Below are positions 46,155 through 56,711 of a stretch of 64,000 nucleotides of DNA, one piece after another. The notes under the pieces were generated by a model. That model was given only the letters and a program-made list of their open reading frames with translations. It did no database searches and was not told the origin of the DNA. Positions within the stretch are counted from its first letter, which is position 1, and the number at the start of each line of letters is the position of its first letter. The stretch is from positions 171,501 to 235,500 of the forward strand of contig NZ_CP077426.1 of the NCBI RefSeq assembly GCF_019048845.1. Direction: 5' to 3'. This DNA is from Vibrio mimicus. GTDB taxonomy: Bacteria; Pseudomonadota; Gammaproteobacteria; Enterobacterales; Vibrionaceae. The translations under genes and the position numbers were made by a program.

Positions 46155-46630
46155 TTTATCACCAATGATTTACACCCAGATAGATTAAGGTTGCAGGTAG
46201 GAAGATGTACCCCATACCCTGTGGCTTCAAGTGTTAATCGTATAATAGTGAAATTTATGTAGTTAAGTGAACTAATTATTTCAAACTCATAAAAATTTGC
46301 AATTGAAAACGCTGTGTTTTGGTTGTTAATAAATTGATTGCCATGTTGGCATGAAGATGTGGTAATTTAAATGTTTAGCTTGATAACTGAAGGTTTATTA
46401 TTGAGGTATGTTTGATGATATAAATCATATAACCAAGGGTGTAAAATAATTTAAATATCATAAAAATTTGTAACGATTATGACTTAGAGCATCTTATTAG
46501 CAGCCAGTTAATAGTATAACGTATATAGTTATGGGAACTCATCTTCTCGATCTCATATCAATTTGTGATAGAGTTCTATGTATTACGGTGAATAATGATC
46601 TATTTAGTATGTGTTTGAGAGGGTTACTAA
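46155..46630. other. Island right end, non-coding
   Basis: About 475 bp of AT-rich DNA between gmtY and the greB 3' part. It holds the promoter of the recombinase operon and the right terminal inverted repeat (reads AGTGTATTAGTAACCCTCT inward, near 46,617-46,636). CATAAAAATTTG occurs twice (46,288 and 46,459) and could be a binding site. No gene is seen. Confidence 0.6.
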
Positions 46631-46975
46631 TACACTTATAACAAACGTCTGCTGCGCCAGATTGATCGTCGTGTACGCTTCCTGAGTAAGTTGCTGCCAG
46701 AGCTGAAAATCGTTGATTATTCACCGCAGCAAGAAGGCAAAGTGTTTTTCGGTGCTTGGGTGGAGATTGAAAACGAAGCCGGAGACGTGAAGAAGTTTCG
46801 CATTGTCGGCCCCGAAGAGATTTACGGCGATGCCAAAGATTACATCTCGATTGATTCCCCGATGGCGCGCGCACTACTCAAAAAGCAAGTGGATGAAGAG
46901 TTTCAGGTGCACACCCCAACGGGCATGAAAGAGTGGTTTATCAATTCGATTGAGTATGAGAAAGGGGAATTGTGA
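46631..46975 (+). pseudogene. greB: greB 3' fragment
   Basis: The native greB continues in frame from TAC ACT TAT AAC AAA CGT through LLRQIDRRVRFLSKLLPELKI..., to the stop at 46,975. It supplies codons 48 onward. A start at an internal ATG (46,691) could give a 94-residue C-terminal FKBP-like domain, but without the coiled-coil tip that would not have GreB activity. Followed by ompR after about 140 bp. Confidence 0.93.
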
Positions 46976-47112
46976 GATCGTGTATTGTGGATTCGTAGCC
47001 TATCCGCTACAAAGACATAAAGATTAACAATTCTTTGCTCCCGGTGAGCGGTAACGATGTTACATTTTACTCGCCCGAAGCGTCGGGGATTGAACAACAG
47101 TTAGGTGGGATC

Positions 47113-47835
47113 ATGGTGGAAAATCATAAAGTTTTAGTGGTAGATGATGATGCGCGCTTGCGTGCGCTGCTTGAGCGTTACCTGTCCGAGCAGGGTTTTC
47201 AAGTCCGCAGCGTTGCTAACGGCGAGCAGATGGATCGTCTGCTGACGCGCGAAAACTTCCATTTGATGGTGCTGGATTTGATGTTGCCGGGTGAAGATGG
47301 CTTGTCTATTTGTCGACGTCTGCGCAATTCCAACAACATGATCCCGATTCTAATGCTTACTGCTAAAGGTGATGAGATTGACCGGATTGTCGGCCTAGAA
47401 GTCGGTGCAGATGATTATCTGCCTAAGCCGTTTAACCCGCGTGAACTGTTGGCGCGCATTAAAGCTGTGCTTCGCCGCCAAGTGATTGAAGCACCGGGAG
47501 CACCAAGTTCGGAAGAGACCATCATTGAATTTGGTGATTTCCGCTTGAACCTTGGTACGCGTGAAATGTTCCGTGGTGAAGAGGCGATGCCGCTCACTTC
47601 CGGTGAATTTGCAGTGTTGAAAGCACTGGTGACCAATGCCCGTGAACCGCTTTCGCGTGACAAACTGATGAACATGGCGCGTGGCCGTGAATATTCCGCG
47701 ATGGAGCGCTCGATTGACGTACAGATTTCTCGTCTGCGTCGCATGTTGGAAGTGGATCCAAGCAAACCGCGCTATATTCAAACCGTCTGGGGTCTGGGCT
47801 ACGTGTTTGTCCCCGATGGTAAAGCCGCCAACTAA
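47113..47835 (+). CDS. ompR: Osmolarity response regulator OmpR
   Basis: Two-component response regulator of 240 residues. The receiver domain has the acidic pocket at Asp11-Asp12 and the phosphorylated Asp55 ([10 protein letters not shown]). The C-terminal winged-helix DNA-binding domain begins about residue 140 ([13 protein letters not shown] ... [15 protein letters not shown]). The ATG at 47113 was chosen to match OmpR length; the longer frame from 47035 is intergenic. The sensor kinase gene envZ follows after 68 bp. Confidence 0.96.
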   Translation: MVENHKVLVVDDDARLRALLERYLSEQGFQVRSVANGEQMDRLLTRENFHLMVLDLMLPGEDGLSICRRLRNSNNMIPILMLTAKGDEIDRIVGLEVGADDYLPKPFNPRELLARIKAVLRRQVIEAPGAPSSEETIIEFGDFRLNLGTREMFRGEEAMPLTSGEFAVLKALVTNAREPLSRDKLMNMARGREYSAMERSIDVQISRLRRMLEVDPSKPRYIQTVWGLGYVFVPDGKAAN

Positions 47836-47903
47836 CTTCTTCTAGGCACGCCGGGCAAGGGCGTCCTCGCTCCGCGCGTGCCCTTGCTACATTCAGGTGC
47901 CTT

Positions 47904-49220
47904 ATGCGAATTCGCAGTTCATTTACCCAATCGATCCTGCTGTTTTTCTCTCTGTTGATCGCCAGTCAAATTTATTCTTACTACGCCGTCTTTAACTATG
48001 CGTTGCTGCCAAGTTTGCAGCAGTTCAACAAAATTCTTGCCCATGAAATCAGCTTGATGCTGGATGACACCAGTAACCCTGACGTCAGCTCGGAAATGGA
48101 TGCGTTGCTCAAACGGCGCGTGCTGGATCAGCTGGGGGTGACCATCCACAGTGATAACAGCCAAGAAGCGGCGGACTTTCAGCACGCGATCAGTTTAGAT
48201 TTGATGAGTGAAGAGATGAGTAGCGAGCTTGGCTCACCTACTGAAGTGCGCATGGCGCTGGGCGAGGAGAGCTACATTCTGTGGATGAAGATTGACTCAC
48301 TACCCGGTCAGTTGCTGCGTATCCCACTCTCTGAACTGCAAGAAGAAGATTTCGCGCCGCTGTTTCGTAACAGCATTGTAATGGCGCTGCTGATTGTGAT
48401 TGGTGGCTGGTTGTTTATTCGTCTGCAAAACCGTCCGCTGATTGCCCTAGAAAAAGCGGCCAAACTGGTTGGGAGAGGTGAAACGCCACCGCACCTGCCA
48501 GAGCAAGGGACGTTAGAGATCCGCTCGGTAACGCGCGCGTTTAATCGAATGTCGAAAGGCATTCAAGCACTGGAAGAAGATCGCGCGCTGTTGATGGCGG
48601 GGATCAGTCATGACATCCGCACGCCCTTGACTCGAATTCGCTTGGCAACCGAGATGATGTCACCAGAAGACAGCTATCTTGCTGAGAGCATCATCAGCGA
48701 TACCGAAGAGTGTAACCAGATCATCAGCCAATTTATGGATTACCTCAAACCTGTCAATCGTGAAGCGTTTGAGGCGGTGGATCTGAATGATATTGCCAGC
48801 GATGTGGCAAGCTCTGAAGGGGGCTACGAAGTGCAGATTGAAACCGATCTGCAAGCGGAACTCGCGCCTGCTTTTGGTAACCCGATTGCGATTAAGCGCT
48901 CACTGAGCAACTTGGTGGTTAACGCTCTGCGCTATGGCAATGGTTGGGTCAAAGTAAGTAGCGGCATGACAGCGGATAAGAAGCTAGTGTGGCTGTGTGT
49001 GGAAGACAATGGGCCGGGTATCGATCCAAGCCAAGTGAATAAAGTGTTTGAGCCTTTTACTCGTGGGGATACCGCGCGGGGCAGTGAAGGTACAGGCTTA
49101 GGCTTAGCGATTGTGAAGCGGATTGTCAGTCAGCATCATGGTGCGGTGTCGGTGAGCAACCGTACTCAAGGTGGTCTGCGAGCACAAATCAGTTTCCCGA
49201 CCAAACAGCAAAAGGGCTAA
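47904..49220 (+). CDS. envZ: Osmosensor histidine kinase EnvZ
   Basis: 438-residue inner-membrane sensor kinase. Two membrane helices (about 10-35 and about 152-172) bracket a periplasmic domain. A HAMP region follows, then the phosphoacceptor histidine His236 in [12 protein letters not shown], and the ATPase domain with [18 protein letters not shown] and GTGLGLAIV. Its partner OmpR is encoded immediately upstream. GGGCTAAC..GTTAGCCC (49,214-49,233) spans its stop codon and may terminate both envZ and the convergent permease gene. Confidence 0.96.
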   Translation: MRIRSSFTQSILLFFSLLIASQIYSYYAVFNYALLPSLQQFNKILAHEISLMLDDTSNPDVSSEMDALLKRRVLDQLGVTIHSDNSQEAADFQHAISLDLMSEEMSSELGSPTEVRMALGEESYILWMKIDSLPGQLLRIPLSELQEEDFAPLFRNSIVMALLIVIGGWLFIRLQNRPLIALEKAAKLVGRGETPPHLPEQGTLEIRSVTRAFNRMSKGIQALEEDRALLMAGISHDIRTPLTRIRLATEMMSPEDSYLAESIISDTEECNQIISQFMDYLKPVNREAFEAVDLNDIASDVASSEGGYEVQIETDLQAELAPAFGNPIAIKRSLSNLVVNALRYGNGWVKVSSGMTADKKLVWLCVEDNGPGIDPSQVNKVFEPFTRGDTARGSEGTGLGLAIVKRIVSQHHGAVSVSNRTQGGLRAQISFPTKQQKG

Positions 49221-49244
49221 CCTAAGTTAGCCCTGAATGAACAG

Positions 49245-50645
49245 CTAGTTTGATTCTTGCGCCGTTTCGGTTACTGAAGCGGCGTTTTCATCTCGGCGTA
49301 CTTCTGGCAGCAGCAGGTTAAGCACGATGGCGGTAATACCACCTGCGGCTACACCTGAAGAGAACAGATTCTTAATAAATTCAGGCATAAACTGCAGAAT
49401 CTCTGGCTTTTGCGCAATCCCCAAACCCATCGAGAAAGACAGGGCCATGATCAGAATCGCGCGGCGATCCAAATCGACGCGAGAGATAATGCGCACGCCT
49501 GCCGCAGCAATCGTACCAAACATCACAATCGTTGCGCCGCCAAGCACAGGCTCCGGAATCAACTGTACAAAGCTCGCAACGCCGGGGAAGAGGCCAAGTA
49601 GCACCAACATGCCCGCGATAAAGTAACCCACATAACGGCTGGCAACACCGGTTAGCAGGATCACGCCGTTGTTTTGGCTAAAGGTTGAGTTCGGGAAGCT
49701 GTTGAACACGGCGGCAAGGGCGGAGTTGAGGCCATCAGCTAATACGCCGCCTTTGATGCGCTTCATATACACAGGGCCTTTCACGGGCTCTCCAGAGACT
49801 TCGGAGGTCGCCGTGATATCACCAATCGCTTCTAGTGCTGTGATCAGGAAAATCAGCACCAGAGGAATAAACAGCGACCAGTCAAAACCTAAGCCGTATT
49901 GCATTGGGATAGGCAGCGCGATGAGCTGGGTTTCCGCCAAGTTGTCGGTATTGACCATGCCCATCAGGTACGCCATTACATAACCTACCAGCATCGCAAT
50001 CACAATCGAAGCCACTCGCACGTAAGGGTTGTGCGCTCGGTTAAGCAGCACAATGATCGCCAATACGGTGCCTGCTAGCGCAAGCTTATCGAGGCTACCA
50101 AAGCTGCCATCAGCCATAGCCGCATAGCCGCCGCCCATCGAAATTAAGCCAACTTGTACCAGCGTTAGGCCAATCAAGGTCACCACAATCCCAGAGACCA
50201 ACGGCGTAATCACGCGTTGGGCAAATTGCAGCACGCGAGAAAGTAAAATTTCAGCGAATGAAGCGACTAAAATGGTACCGAAAATCGCAGCCATCATGGT
50301 TTCAATACTTGCTCCTCCCGCTTTGAGCGCGAGTCCTGCACCGATAATCGGGCCTAAGAAGTTAAAGCTGGTGCCTTGAATGGAAAGCAAACCTGAGCCA
50401 ATTGGGCCAAAGGTGCGGATTTGAATGAAGGATGACAAACCCGAAGCAAACAGTGACATGCTGATGATGGTGTTGGTTTGATCGGCAGGTACACCAAGGG
50501 ATTGGCAAATGATCAACGACGGGGTGATCACGGCGACAAACATCGCCAGCAAATGTTGCAAGGCGGCAAATAAGGTTTGCGGTAGCGGTGGACGATCATT
50601 GAGTTGATAGACCAGATCTGCCTTACGCGAAGTAGGTTGTGTCAT
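49245..50645 (-). CDS. NCS2-family purine (probable xanthine) permease
   Basis: 466-residue, about 14-helix nucleobase:cation symporter. The family signature appears as [17 protein letters not shown], and [17 protein letters not shown] with its histidine opens the first helix, as in the xanthine/uric-acid branch. The ATG at 50645 (MTQPTSRK) was chosen. Upstream, on the same strand, are a promoter with TATAAT and two PurR-type boxes, which fits a purine transporter; uracil cannot be excluded as a substrate. Confidence 0.88.
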   Translation of the reverse strand: MTQPTSRKADLVYQLNDRPPLPQTLFAALQHLLAMFVAVITPSLIICQSLGVPADQTNTIISMSLFASGLSSFIQIRTFGPIGSGLLSIQGTSFNFLGPIIGAGLALKAGGASIETMMAAIFGTILVASFAEILLSRVLQFAQRVITPLVSGIVVTLIGLTLVQVGLISMGGGYAAMADGSFGSLDKLALAGTVLAIIVLLNRAHNPYVRVASIVIAMLVGYVMAYLMGMVNTDNLAETQLIALPIPMQYGLGFDWSLFIPLVLIFLITALEAIGDITATSEVSGEPVKGPVYMKRIKGGVLADGLNSALAAVFNSFPNSTFSQNNGVILLTGVASRYVGYFIAGMLVLLGLFPGVASFVQLIPEPVLGGATIVMFGTIAAAGVRIISRVDLDRRAILIMALSFSMGLGIAQKPEILQFMPEFIKNLFSSGVAAGGITAIVLNLLLPEVRRDENAASVTETAQESN

Positions 50646-50735
50646 AGCGATTTTCCTGATGGTCAATAACACCTTACACACGCTGAATGGGTGGTTAAGG
50701 TGGAGCAGAAGCCGCATCTGTGATTGCTGTTATCC

Positions 50736-50857
50736 CCTTCCTACTTGAAGCTGCAGCGGTGTTGGCTCCGTTCGTTCACCCCAATCACATAGTTTGTCTA
50801 TGCTCATGGGGATGAACTCACTTGCCGCCTACCTGCAACTCCAAGTAGTTTGGGTAT
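50736..50857. repeat. ERIC (IRU) repeat, copy 2
   Basis: About 120 bp, close to the copy at 13,269-13,388, with CTACTTGAAGCTGCAGC and CTGCAACTCCAAGTAGTTTGG at its ends. It lies between the permease promoter and its start codon, so the transcript should carry the folded ERIC in its leader. Confidence 0.85.
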
Positions 50858-50881
50858 AATCAGACTCTGCTCTGGGTAGAG

Positions 50882-50897
50882 AGGTAAACGTTTGCGT
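50882..50897 (-). promoter_or_regulatory. Downstream PurR-type box
   Basis: AGGTAAACGTTTGCGT matches the PurR consensus ANGCAAACGTTTNCNT at all but one position. It lies about 20 bp downstream of the permease -10 element. Confidence 0.65.
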
Positions 50898-50916
50898 GTA
50901 CCAGAAAATGGCGGCG

Positions 50917-50944
50917 ATTATAGAGGTTTTACCCAAGAAAGCAA
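50917..50944 (-). promoter_or_regulatory. Promoter of the NCS2 permease gene
   Basis: On the minus strand TTGCTT (50,939-50,944) and TATAAT (50,917-50,922) are separated by 16 bp. The -35 element is inside the upstream PurR-type box. Transcription would start about 265 bp before the permease start codon, on the far side of the ERIC repeat. Confidence 0.7.
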
Positions 50945-50954
50945 ACGTTTGCTT
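50939..50954 (-). promoter_or_regulatory. Upstream PurR-type box in a 28-bp palindrome
   Basis: AAGCAAACGTTTGCTT fits ANGCAAACGTTTNCNT fully and is the middle of a perfect 28-bp palindrome (50,933-50,960). It covers the -35 element of the permease promoter. The palindrome may also fold as a terminator for recG, which ends 32 bp away. Confidence 0.75.
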
Positions 50955-50991
50955 TCTTGGTTTGCTACCTGATTGATGAGGATCAAAACCA

Positions 50992-53070
50992 CTAAGCTTT
51001 GGCGTAAATATCACGCTCGCCTAACCAGCGATCGATGATGGCTTGTGCATTCTGTGGGTAACGTTCATGGATATGTCGCGCGATGCGTTGCACTTGCGGA
51101 ACCAGTTGCTGATCGCGTACCAGATCGGCAATTTTGAAATCGGCTAAGCCGGTTTGTTTGGTGCCCAGTAGCTCTCCGGGGCCACGAATTTCCAAGTCGC
51201 GCTGCGCGATGACAAATCCATCGTTGCTTTCACGCAAAACGCCCAAACGCTTTTGCGCGGTTTTGGAGAGTGGTGCATGAAACAGCAGCACACAATGGCT
51301 GGCTACGGTACCACGCCCAACACGGCCGCGTAGCTGGTGAAGTTGAGCTAGCCCCAAACGCTCGGGGTTTTCAATGATCATCAAGCTGGCATTAGGCACA
51401 TCCACGCCCACTTCAATCACCGTGGTGGCGACGAGCAGATGCAGCTCGTTATTTTTAAACGCCAGCATTACCGCTTGCTTCTCGGCGGGTTTCATACGGC
51501 CATGCACTAAGCCGATTTTGACTTCGGGCAGTTTACGTTGCAGTTCTTCTGCCGTTTCTGCGGCCGCTTGTGCTTCCAGCACTTCGGATTCATCAATCAA
51601 AGTACACACCCAATACGCTTGCTTGCCTTCGTTGAGGCAAGCGTGGCGAATACGCTCGACAATCTCATCGCGTTTGGTATCCGGAATCGCTACGGTTTGA
51701 ATCGGAGTACGCCCGGGGGGTAACTCATCAATCATTGAGGTTTCCAAATCGGCATAAGCGGTCATCGCCAAAGTACGCGGGATCGGAGTAGCAGTCATGA
51801 TGAGCTGATGCGGGTACGCGCCTTGTTTCGCGCCTTTCTCGCGCAGCTCTAAACGCTGATGTACCCCGAAGCGATGTTGCTCATCAATAATCACCAAGGC
51901 TAGATGGTCAAACGACACTTGCTCTTGGAACAAAGCATGGGTGCCGACCACCATTTTTACTTCGCCACTGGCGATGCGTGCCAGTTCCGTTTCACGCGCT
52001 TTGCCTTTGAGCTTACCCGCGAGCCACCCCACCTGAATGCCCATGGGTTCCAACCACTGCGCAAAATTGAGCGCGTGCTGCTCGGCCAACAGCTCGGTGG
52101 GAGCCATCAAGGCCACTTGATAACCATGTTCAATCGCTCGCACTGCTGCGAGGGCTGCAACTAAGGTTTTGCCTGAGCCCACATCGCCTTGCACTAAGCG
52201 CATCATTGGATGTGGTTTTTCTAAATCCGCTTCAATTTCGGCAACCACGCGCTGCTGCGCCTTAGTCGGTGAAAAGGGCAGTTGTGCTAAGAATTGTTGT
52301 TTGAGTTGGTGGACGGGTGCCAGTGGCAAGGCCACATCTTGCTGGCCTTGGCTGCGAATCGCCAGCATCGAGAGATTCTGCGCCAGCAGCTCTTCCATGA
52401 TCAGCCGAACTTGCGCCGGATGTCGCCCTTGTTCAAACAGACGTAAATCGATATCCGCCGATGGGCGATGAATGATCTTCAGCGCTTGGGTTAAGGTCAT
52501 CTGCTGATCGTAAAGCCCAGACGGCAGTAATTCTTGCACCGCAGATTTCTCAAGCAGCGCTAACGCTTGGTCAGTGAGATTACGTAGAGTGAGTTGGCGC
52601 AGCCCTTCTGTGGTTGGGTAAACCGGAGTCAGGTTCGGTTCAACATCGGGCGTTTGCGCAGGGGCAAAGAATTTATAGTCAGGATGGATGATCTCTAAGC
52701 CTTGATTACCGCGTTTGATTTCCCCATAGGCATGCACAAATTTGCCTTCCGCAAAGTTGTTTTTCATCGCCGCGGTGAAGTTAAAAAAACGCAGTGTCAG
52801 CGTGCCGTTGCCATCACTGATTTTTACGGTGAGCATTTTGCGTTTGCCAAATAGGGTATCCACCGCCATCACTTTGCCTTGTACCGCAGCCCATAAACCG
52901 TGGTGCAGTTGCACTATGGGATAAACGCGAGTGCGATCTTCATAACGCAGCGGAAGATGAAACAGCAGATCCTGCACGGTGTGCAAACCGACTTTCTCCA
53001 GTTTTTCGGCGACTTTGGCCCCGACACCGGAGAGTTCACAAAGAGGAACGGCTGAAAGGAGTTGTGACAT
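50992..53070 (-). CDS. recG: ATP-dependent DNA helicase RecG
   Basis: 692 residues, normal for RecG, which reverses stalled replication forks and branch-migrates Holliday junctions. The N-terminal wedge domain (OB fold, about residues 60-150) is followed by the helicase core: motif I MRLVQGDVGSGKTLVA, DEQH box, TATPIPRTLA, and motif VI QLRGRVGRG. The C-terminal TRG motif region (LEIRGPGELLGTKQTGL) is present. It lies downstream of spoT on the same strand, separated by about 117 bp. Confidence 0.97.
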   Translation of the reverse strand: MSQLLSAVPLCELSGVGAKVAEKLEKVGLHTVQDLLFHLPLRYEDRTRVYPIVQLHHGLWAAVQGKVMAVDTLFGKRKMLTVKISDGNGTLTLRFFNFTAAMKNNFAEGKFVHAYGEIKRGNQGLEIIHPDYKFFAPAQTPDVEPNLTPVYPTTEGLRQLTLRNLTDQALALLEKSAVQELLPSGLYDQQMTLTQALKIIHRPSADIDLRLFEQGRHPAQVRLIMEELLAQNLSMLAIRSQGQQDVALPLAPVHQLKQQFLAQLPFSPTKAQQRVVAEIEADLEKPHPMMRLVQGDVGSGKTLVAALAAVRAIEHGYQVALMAPTELLAEQHALNFAQWLEPMGIQVGWLAGKLKGKARETELARIASGEVKMVVGTHALFQEQVSFDHLALVIIDEQHRFGVHQRLELREKGAKQGAYPHQLIMTATPIPRTLAMTAYADLETSMIDELPPGRTPIQTVAIPDTKRDEIVERIRHACLNEGKQAYWVCTLIDESEVLEAQAAAETAEELQRKLPEVKIGLVHGRMKPAEKQAVMLAFKNNELHLLVATTVIEVGVDVPNASLMIIENPERLGLAQLHQLRGRVGRGTVASHCVLLFHAPLSKTAQKRLGVLRESNDGFVIAQRDLEIRGPGELLGTKQTGLADFKIADLVRDQQLVPQVQRIARHIHERYPQNAQAIIDRWLGERDIYAKA

Positions 53071-53187
53071 GCGCGTTTGATCTAACCATTTGACTTAATG
53101 GCTATTCAAACATCGAGCTGTGTTTTTGTACAGGAAAAATTGCCCAAGATAGGGGTGAAACGCAGGTTTCCCCCTCGCTGGTGTTGA

Positions 53188-55305
53188 TCAGTTCTTACGG
53201 CGGCGCACTTTAAGCGCGTGGGGCATGGTGCGAATTTTGCGCATGATGCCAGCTAAATGCACCCGATCTTTGGTGGTGAGCAGAACGGTGACTGTGTACA
53301 AGCGACCGTCGCGTTCTTCCGTTGACAGGCCATGAATATTTGAGCCGGTTTTGGAGATCACATTGGTCAGTTCAGCCAATGCACCTTGACGGTTGTGCAT
53401 ATCCACTTTCAGCTCAGTAATGAACTCTTGATCGTAATCTTTAGTCCATTCCACCGCCATGTACTTGTCTGGCTCTTTTTGGTAGCCACGTACATTTGGA
53501 CAGGTTTCACGGTGCACCACTAAGCCACGGCCCGGTGAAACGTGAGCGATGATGTGATCGTCTGGGATCGGGTGACAACAGTTGGCAAAGGTGAGCAGAA
53601 TGCCTTCTGCGCCGCGGATCGGCAGTTTATTTTTATTGCCGCCGGATTTGCTAGGCTCGGTCAGTTCATCAGCATTGCCAAGTAGACGGCGTGCAATCAC
53701 GATACTCATCAACTCACCCAAACCAATCGCGGCAAGTAAATCATCCATCGAGGCGATTTTTAGGTCACCCAAGACTTTGCTGATGTTCTCAGGTGCAATC
53801 TCGTTGATCGAGTGTTCGCCTAAAGCATGGTTAAGCAGGCGACGACCGAGAGTAATTGAGTCTTCGCGACGCATCGTTTTCAGCACTTGGCGAATTTTGG
53901 TGCGTGCGCGCGAAGTCACCACATAGTTGAGCCATGCCGCATTCGGACGAGCGCCCGGCGCGCTGATGATCTCCACCGTCTGGCCACTTTTCAGCGATTG
54001 GCTGAGCGGGTATGGCGTGCGATCGACTCGCGCGCCGACGCAGGTATTACCGATGTCGGTATGTACCGCGTAAGCAAAATCGACGGCGGTTGCGCCCATT
54101 GGCAGCTCAACGATACGGCCTTTGGGGGTAAAGACGTAAATCTCATCTGGGAACAGATCGGATTTGACGTTTTCGATAAATTCAAAGGAGTTACCGGCAC
54201 TTTGCTGTAACTCAAGTAGGCTTTGCATCCAGCGCTGCGCTTTAATCTGCGCGGTAGTGCCGCCACGCTCACTATTGGCCTTATACGACCAATGGGCTGC
54301 CACCCCTTTATCCGCCATCTGATCCATATCTTCGGTACGGATCTGCACTTCTACGGGAACACCGTGGGGGCCAACCATGGAAGTGTGCAGCGATTGATAG
54401 CCGTTGGCTTTCGGGACAGCGATGTAGTCTTTCATCCTCGCAGGGCGTGGCTTGTACAAGCTATGCACCTGACCCAGTACGCGATAGCAAGTATCCGCCG
54501 TGTCTACCACGATACGAAACGCGTAGATATCCATAATGGTGTGAAAGCGCTGCTCTTTGGTTTTCATCTTGTTGTAGATGGAGAACAGATTTTTCTCACG
54601 ACCGACCACGCGAGCCGGTAAGCCCACGTCTTGCAGACGCCCTTCGATCTCACTGTGGATGCGTTGGATCATCTCTTTCCGGTTACCACGCGCGGCTTTC
54701 ACCACCTCTTTGAGGACGCGATAACGGTTAGGGTAGAGCGCTTCAAAGCCTAACTCTTCGAGCTCAGTTTTGATGTTATGGATACCCAAACGATGGGCGA
54801 GGGGTGCATAAATTTCTAAGGTTTCTCGGGCAATGCGGCGTTTTTTATCCGGACGCAGTGCGCCGAGGGTACGCATGTTATGCGTGCGGTCAGCCAGTTT
54901 GATCAGGATAACCCGAATATCCTGCACCATGGCCAACACCATTTTGCGAAAGTTTTCCGCCTGGGCCTCTTTGCGATCGCGAAATTTGAGCTTATCGAGC
55001 TTAGAAACCCCATCCACCAATTCGGCGACAGAGTTGCCAAAATGGGCATCTAAGTCTTCTTTGGTGACATCACAATCTTCAATCACATCATGCAGCAGTG
55101 CCGCTTGTAGTGTTTCCAAGTCGAGACGCATCTCAGCGAGGATCCGTGCCACAGCAACAGGGTGAATGATATATGGTTCGCCGCTTGAGCGGGTTTGCCC
55201 TTCATGGGCATCTCTGGCTACCACATAAGATTGGCGCAGAGCCTCAATTTGAGGCTCTGTGAGGTATTCTTGGGCAACGTCTTTTAGACTATCGAATAGA
55301 TACAA
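53188..55305 (-). CDS. spoT: Bifunctional (p)ppGpp synthase/hydrolase SpoT
   Basis: 705 residues. The hydrolase HD motif is AALLHDVIEDC (about residues 68-78), the synthetase domain follows (RVVDTADTCYRVLGQVHSLYKPRPARMKDYIAVPK broken in places), then TGS (about 385-445) and a C-terminal ACT domain. It controls the stringent response alarmone. The gene begins 35 bp after rpoZ and shares the gmk-rpoZ-spoT operon on the minus strand. Confidence 0.97.
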   Translation of the reverse strand: MYLFDSLKDVAQEYLTEPQIEALRQSYVVARDAHEGQTRSSGEPYIIHPVAVARILAEMRLDLETLQAALLHDVIEDCDVTKEDLDAHFGNSVAELVDGVSKLDKLKFRDRKEAQAENFRKMVLAMVQDIRVILIKLADRTHNMRTLGALRPDKKRRIARETLEIYAPLAHRLGIHNIKTELEELGFEALYPNRYRVLKEVVKAARGNRKEMIQRIHSEIEGRLQDVGLPARVVGREKNLFSIYNKMKTKEQRFHTIMDIYAFRIVVDTADTCYRVLGQVHSLYKPRPARMKDYIAVPKANGYQSLHTSMVGPHGVPVEVQIRTEDMDQMADKGVAAHWSYKANSERGGTTAQIKAQRWMQSLLELQQSAGNSFEFIENVKSDLFPDEIYVFTPKGRIVELPMGATAVDFAYAVHTDIGNTCVGARVDRTPYPLSQSLKSGQTVEIISAPGARPNAAWLNYVVTSRARTKIRQVLKTMRREDSITLGRRLLNHALGEHSINEIAPENISKVLGDLKIASMDDLLAAIGLGELMSIVIARRLLGNADELTEPSKSGGNKNKLPIRGAEGILLTFANCCHPIPDDHIIAHVSPGRGLVVHRETCPNVRGYQKEPDKYMAVEWTKDYDQEFITELKVDMHNRQGALAELTNVISKTGSNIHGLSTEERDGRLYTVTVLLTTKDRVHLAGIMRKIRTMPHALKVRRRKN

Positions 55306-55340
55306 ATTTCAGGCCCGGCGGGTTAAATCTCGATTGGTGA

Positions 55341-55613
55341 TTAACGGTTGTGCATGATGCTGCTAACTGCAGCCAGCTCTGCCGCTTCTTGCTCTTGCTG
55401 TTCTTGACGCTCACGTGCATCCAGAACATCTTTCGTGATCAGCCCTTCTTCGATTTCGCGTAGAGCGATAACCGTTGGCTTATCGTTCTCTTCCGGCACT
55501 AGAGCATCTTTACCGCCAGATTGCATTTGACGAGCGCGGCGAGCCGCAACCAGAACTAGGTCGAAACGGTTGCCAATTTTTTCAACAGCGTCTTGAACTG
55601 TTACGCGTGCCAT
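55341..55613 (-). CDS. rpoZ: RNA polymerase omega subunit
   Basis: 90 residues. The conserved [29 protein letters not shown] opening and [11 protein letters not shown] are standard omega. It stabilises the beta-prime subunit and forms one of the ppGpp-binding sites of RNA polymerase, which fits its place in front of spoT. Confidence 0.97.
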
Positions 55614-55720
55614 GAGAACTCCAAAATTTAGTTAACTGATAAGTTGAATGACGAGAAAGTATACAGCCTAACCTGTTGAGATTCTAGCAACGGGCTGAGC
55701 TTATAACCCACGTTGGCGGA

Positions 55721-56494
<774 letters not shown>

Positions 56495-56669
56495 CTATAG
56501 CTTGCTCGCTAAAGTTGCTTGGCAAAAAGATCATGAATGAATGGGAAATGGCATCATTATTTGTTCAAAAAATACCCTTGCACCCAAGAACGTTTGGGAT
56601 ATAATCGCCGCCCTTGTGAATTGGCCTTTGGCCAACCACGTAAAATTTGAGCCGGAAGCGTGCTTCCAA

Positions 56670-56705
56670 TTTGGGTTCCCTCGCCCCCAAACCAAACTAA
56701 AAAGG
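56670..56705 (+). promoter_or_regulatory. Candidate preQ1-I riboswitch in front of yhhQ
   Basis: TTTGGG and CCCAAA form a perfect 6-bp stem with a 10-base pyrimidine-rich loop (TTCCCTCGCC), followed by the A-rich tail CCAAACTAAAAAGG; the last AGG is the ribosome binding site 6 bp before the ATG. A loop CCT can pair with the tail AGG as a pseudoknot, as in preQ1-I aptamers. YhhQ transports preQ1/preQ0-related 7-deazaguanine, which would be the fitting ligand. Based on pattern only; not computed. Confidence 0.5.
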
Positions 56706-56711
56706 TACAGT

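Larger units (their letters stand above)
16778..46630. mobile_element. Gamma-Mobile-Trio type genomic island in greB
   Basis: About 29.9 kb inserted between codons 47 and 48 of greB. Boundaries are exact to one or two bases because the two greB parts join into one uninterrupted conserved protein. The element is AT-richer than its flanks, carries a two-recombinase plus partner operon at its right end (gmtYZX-like), a replacement greB, and cargo dominated by defence-like genes. Imperfect inverted repeats occur at the ends (AGTGCTAGTACCTCT at 16,779 against AGTGTATTAGTAACCCTCT reading inward from 46,636). No long direct repeat is visible. Confidence 0.93.

Noticed and set aside
16394..46630. tRNA or tmRNA gene as island attachment site
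   Set aside because: No cloverleaf or TTCGAATC-type T-arm was recognised at either end; the element sits within a protein-coding gene.
46691..46975. Independent 94-residue gene
   Set aside because: It is the 3' part of native greB, which continues in frame upstream to the island junction.
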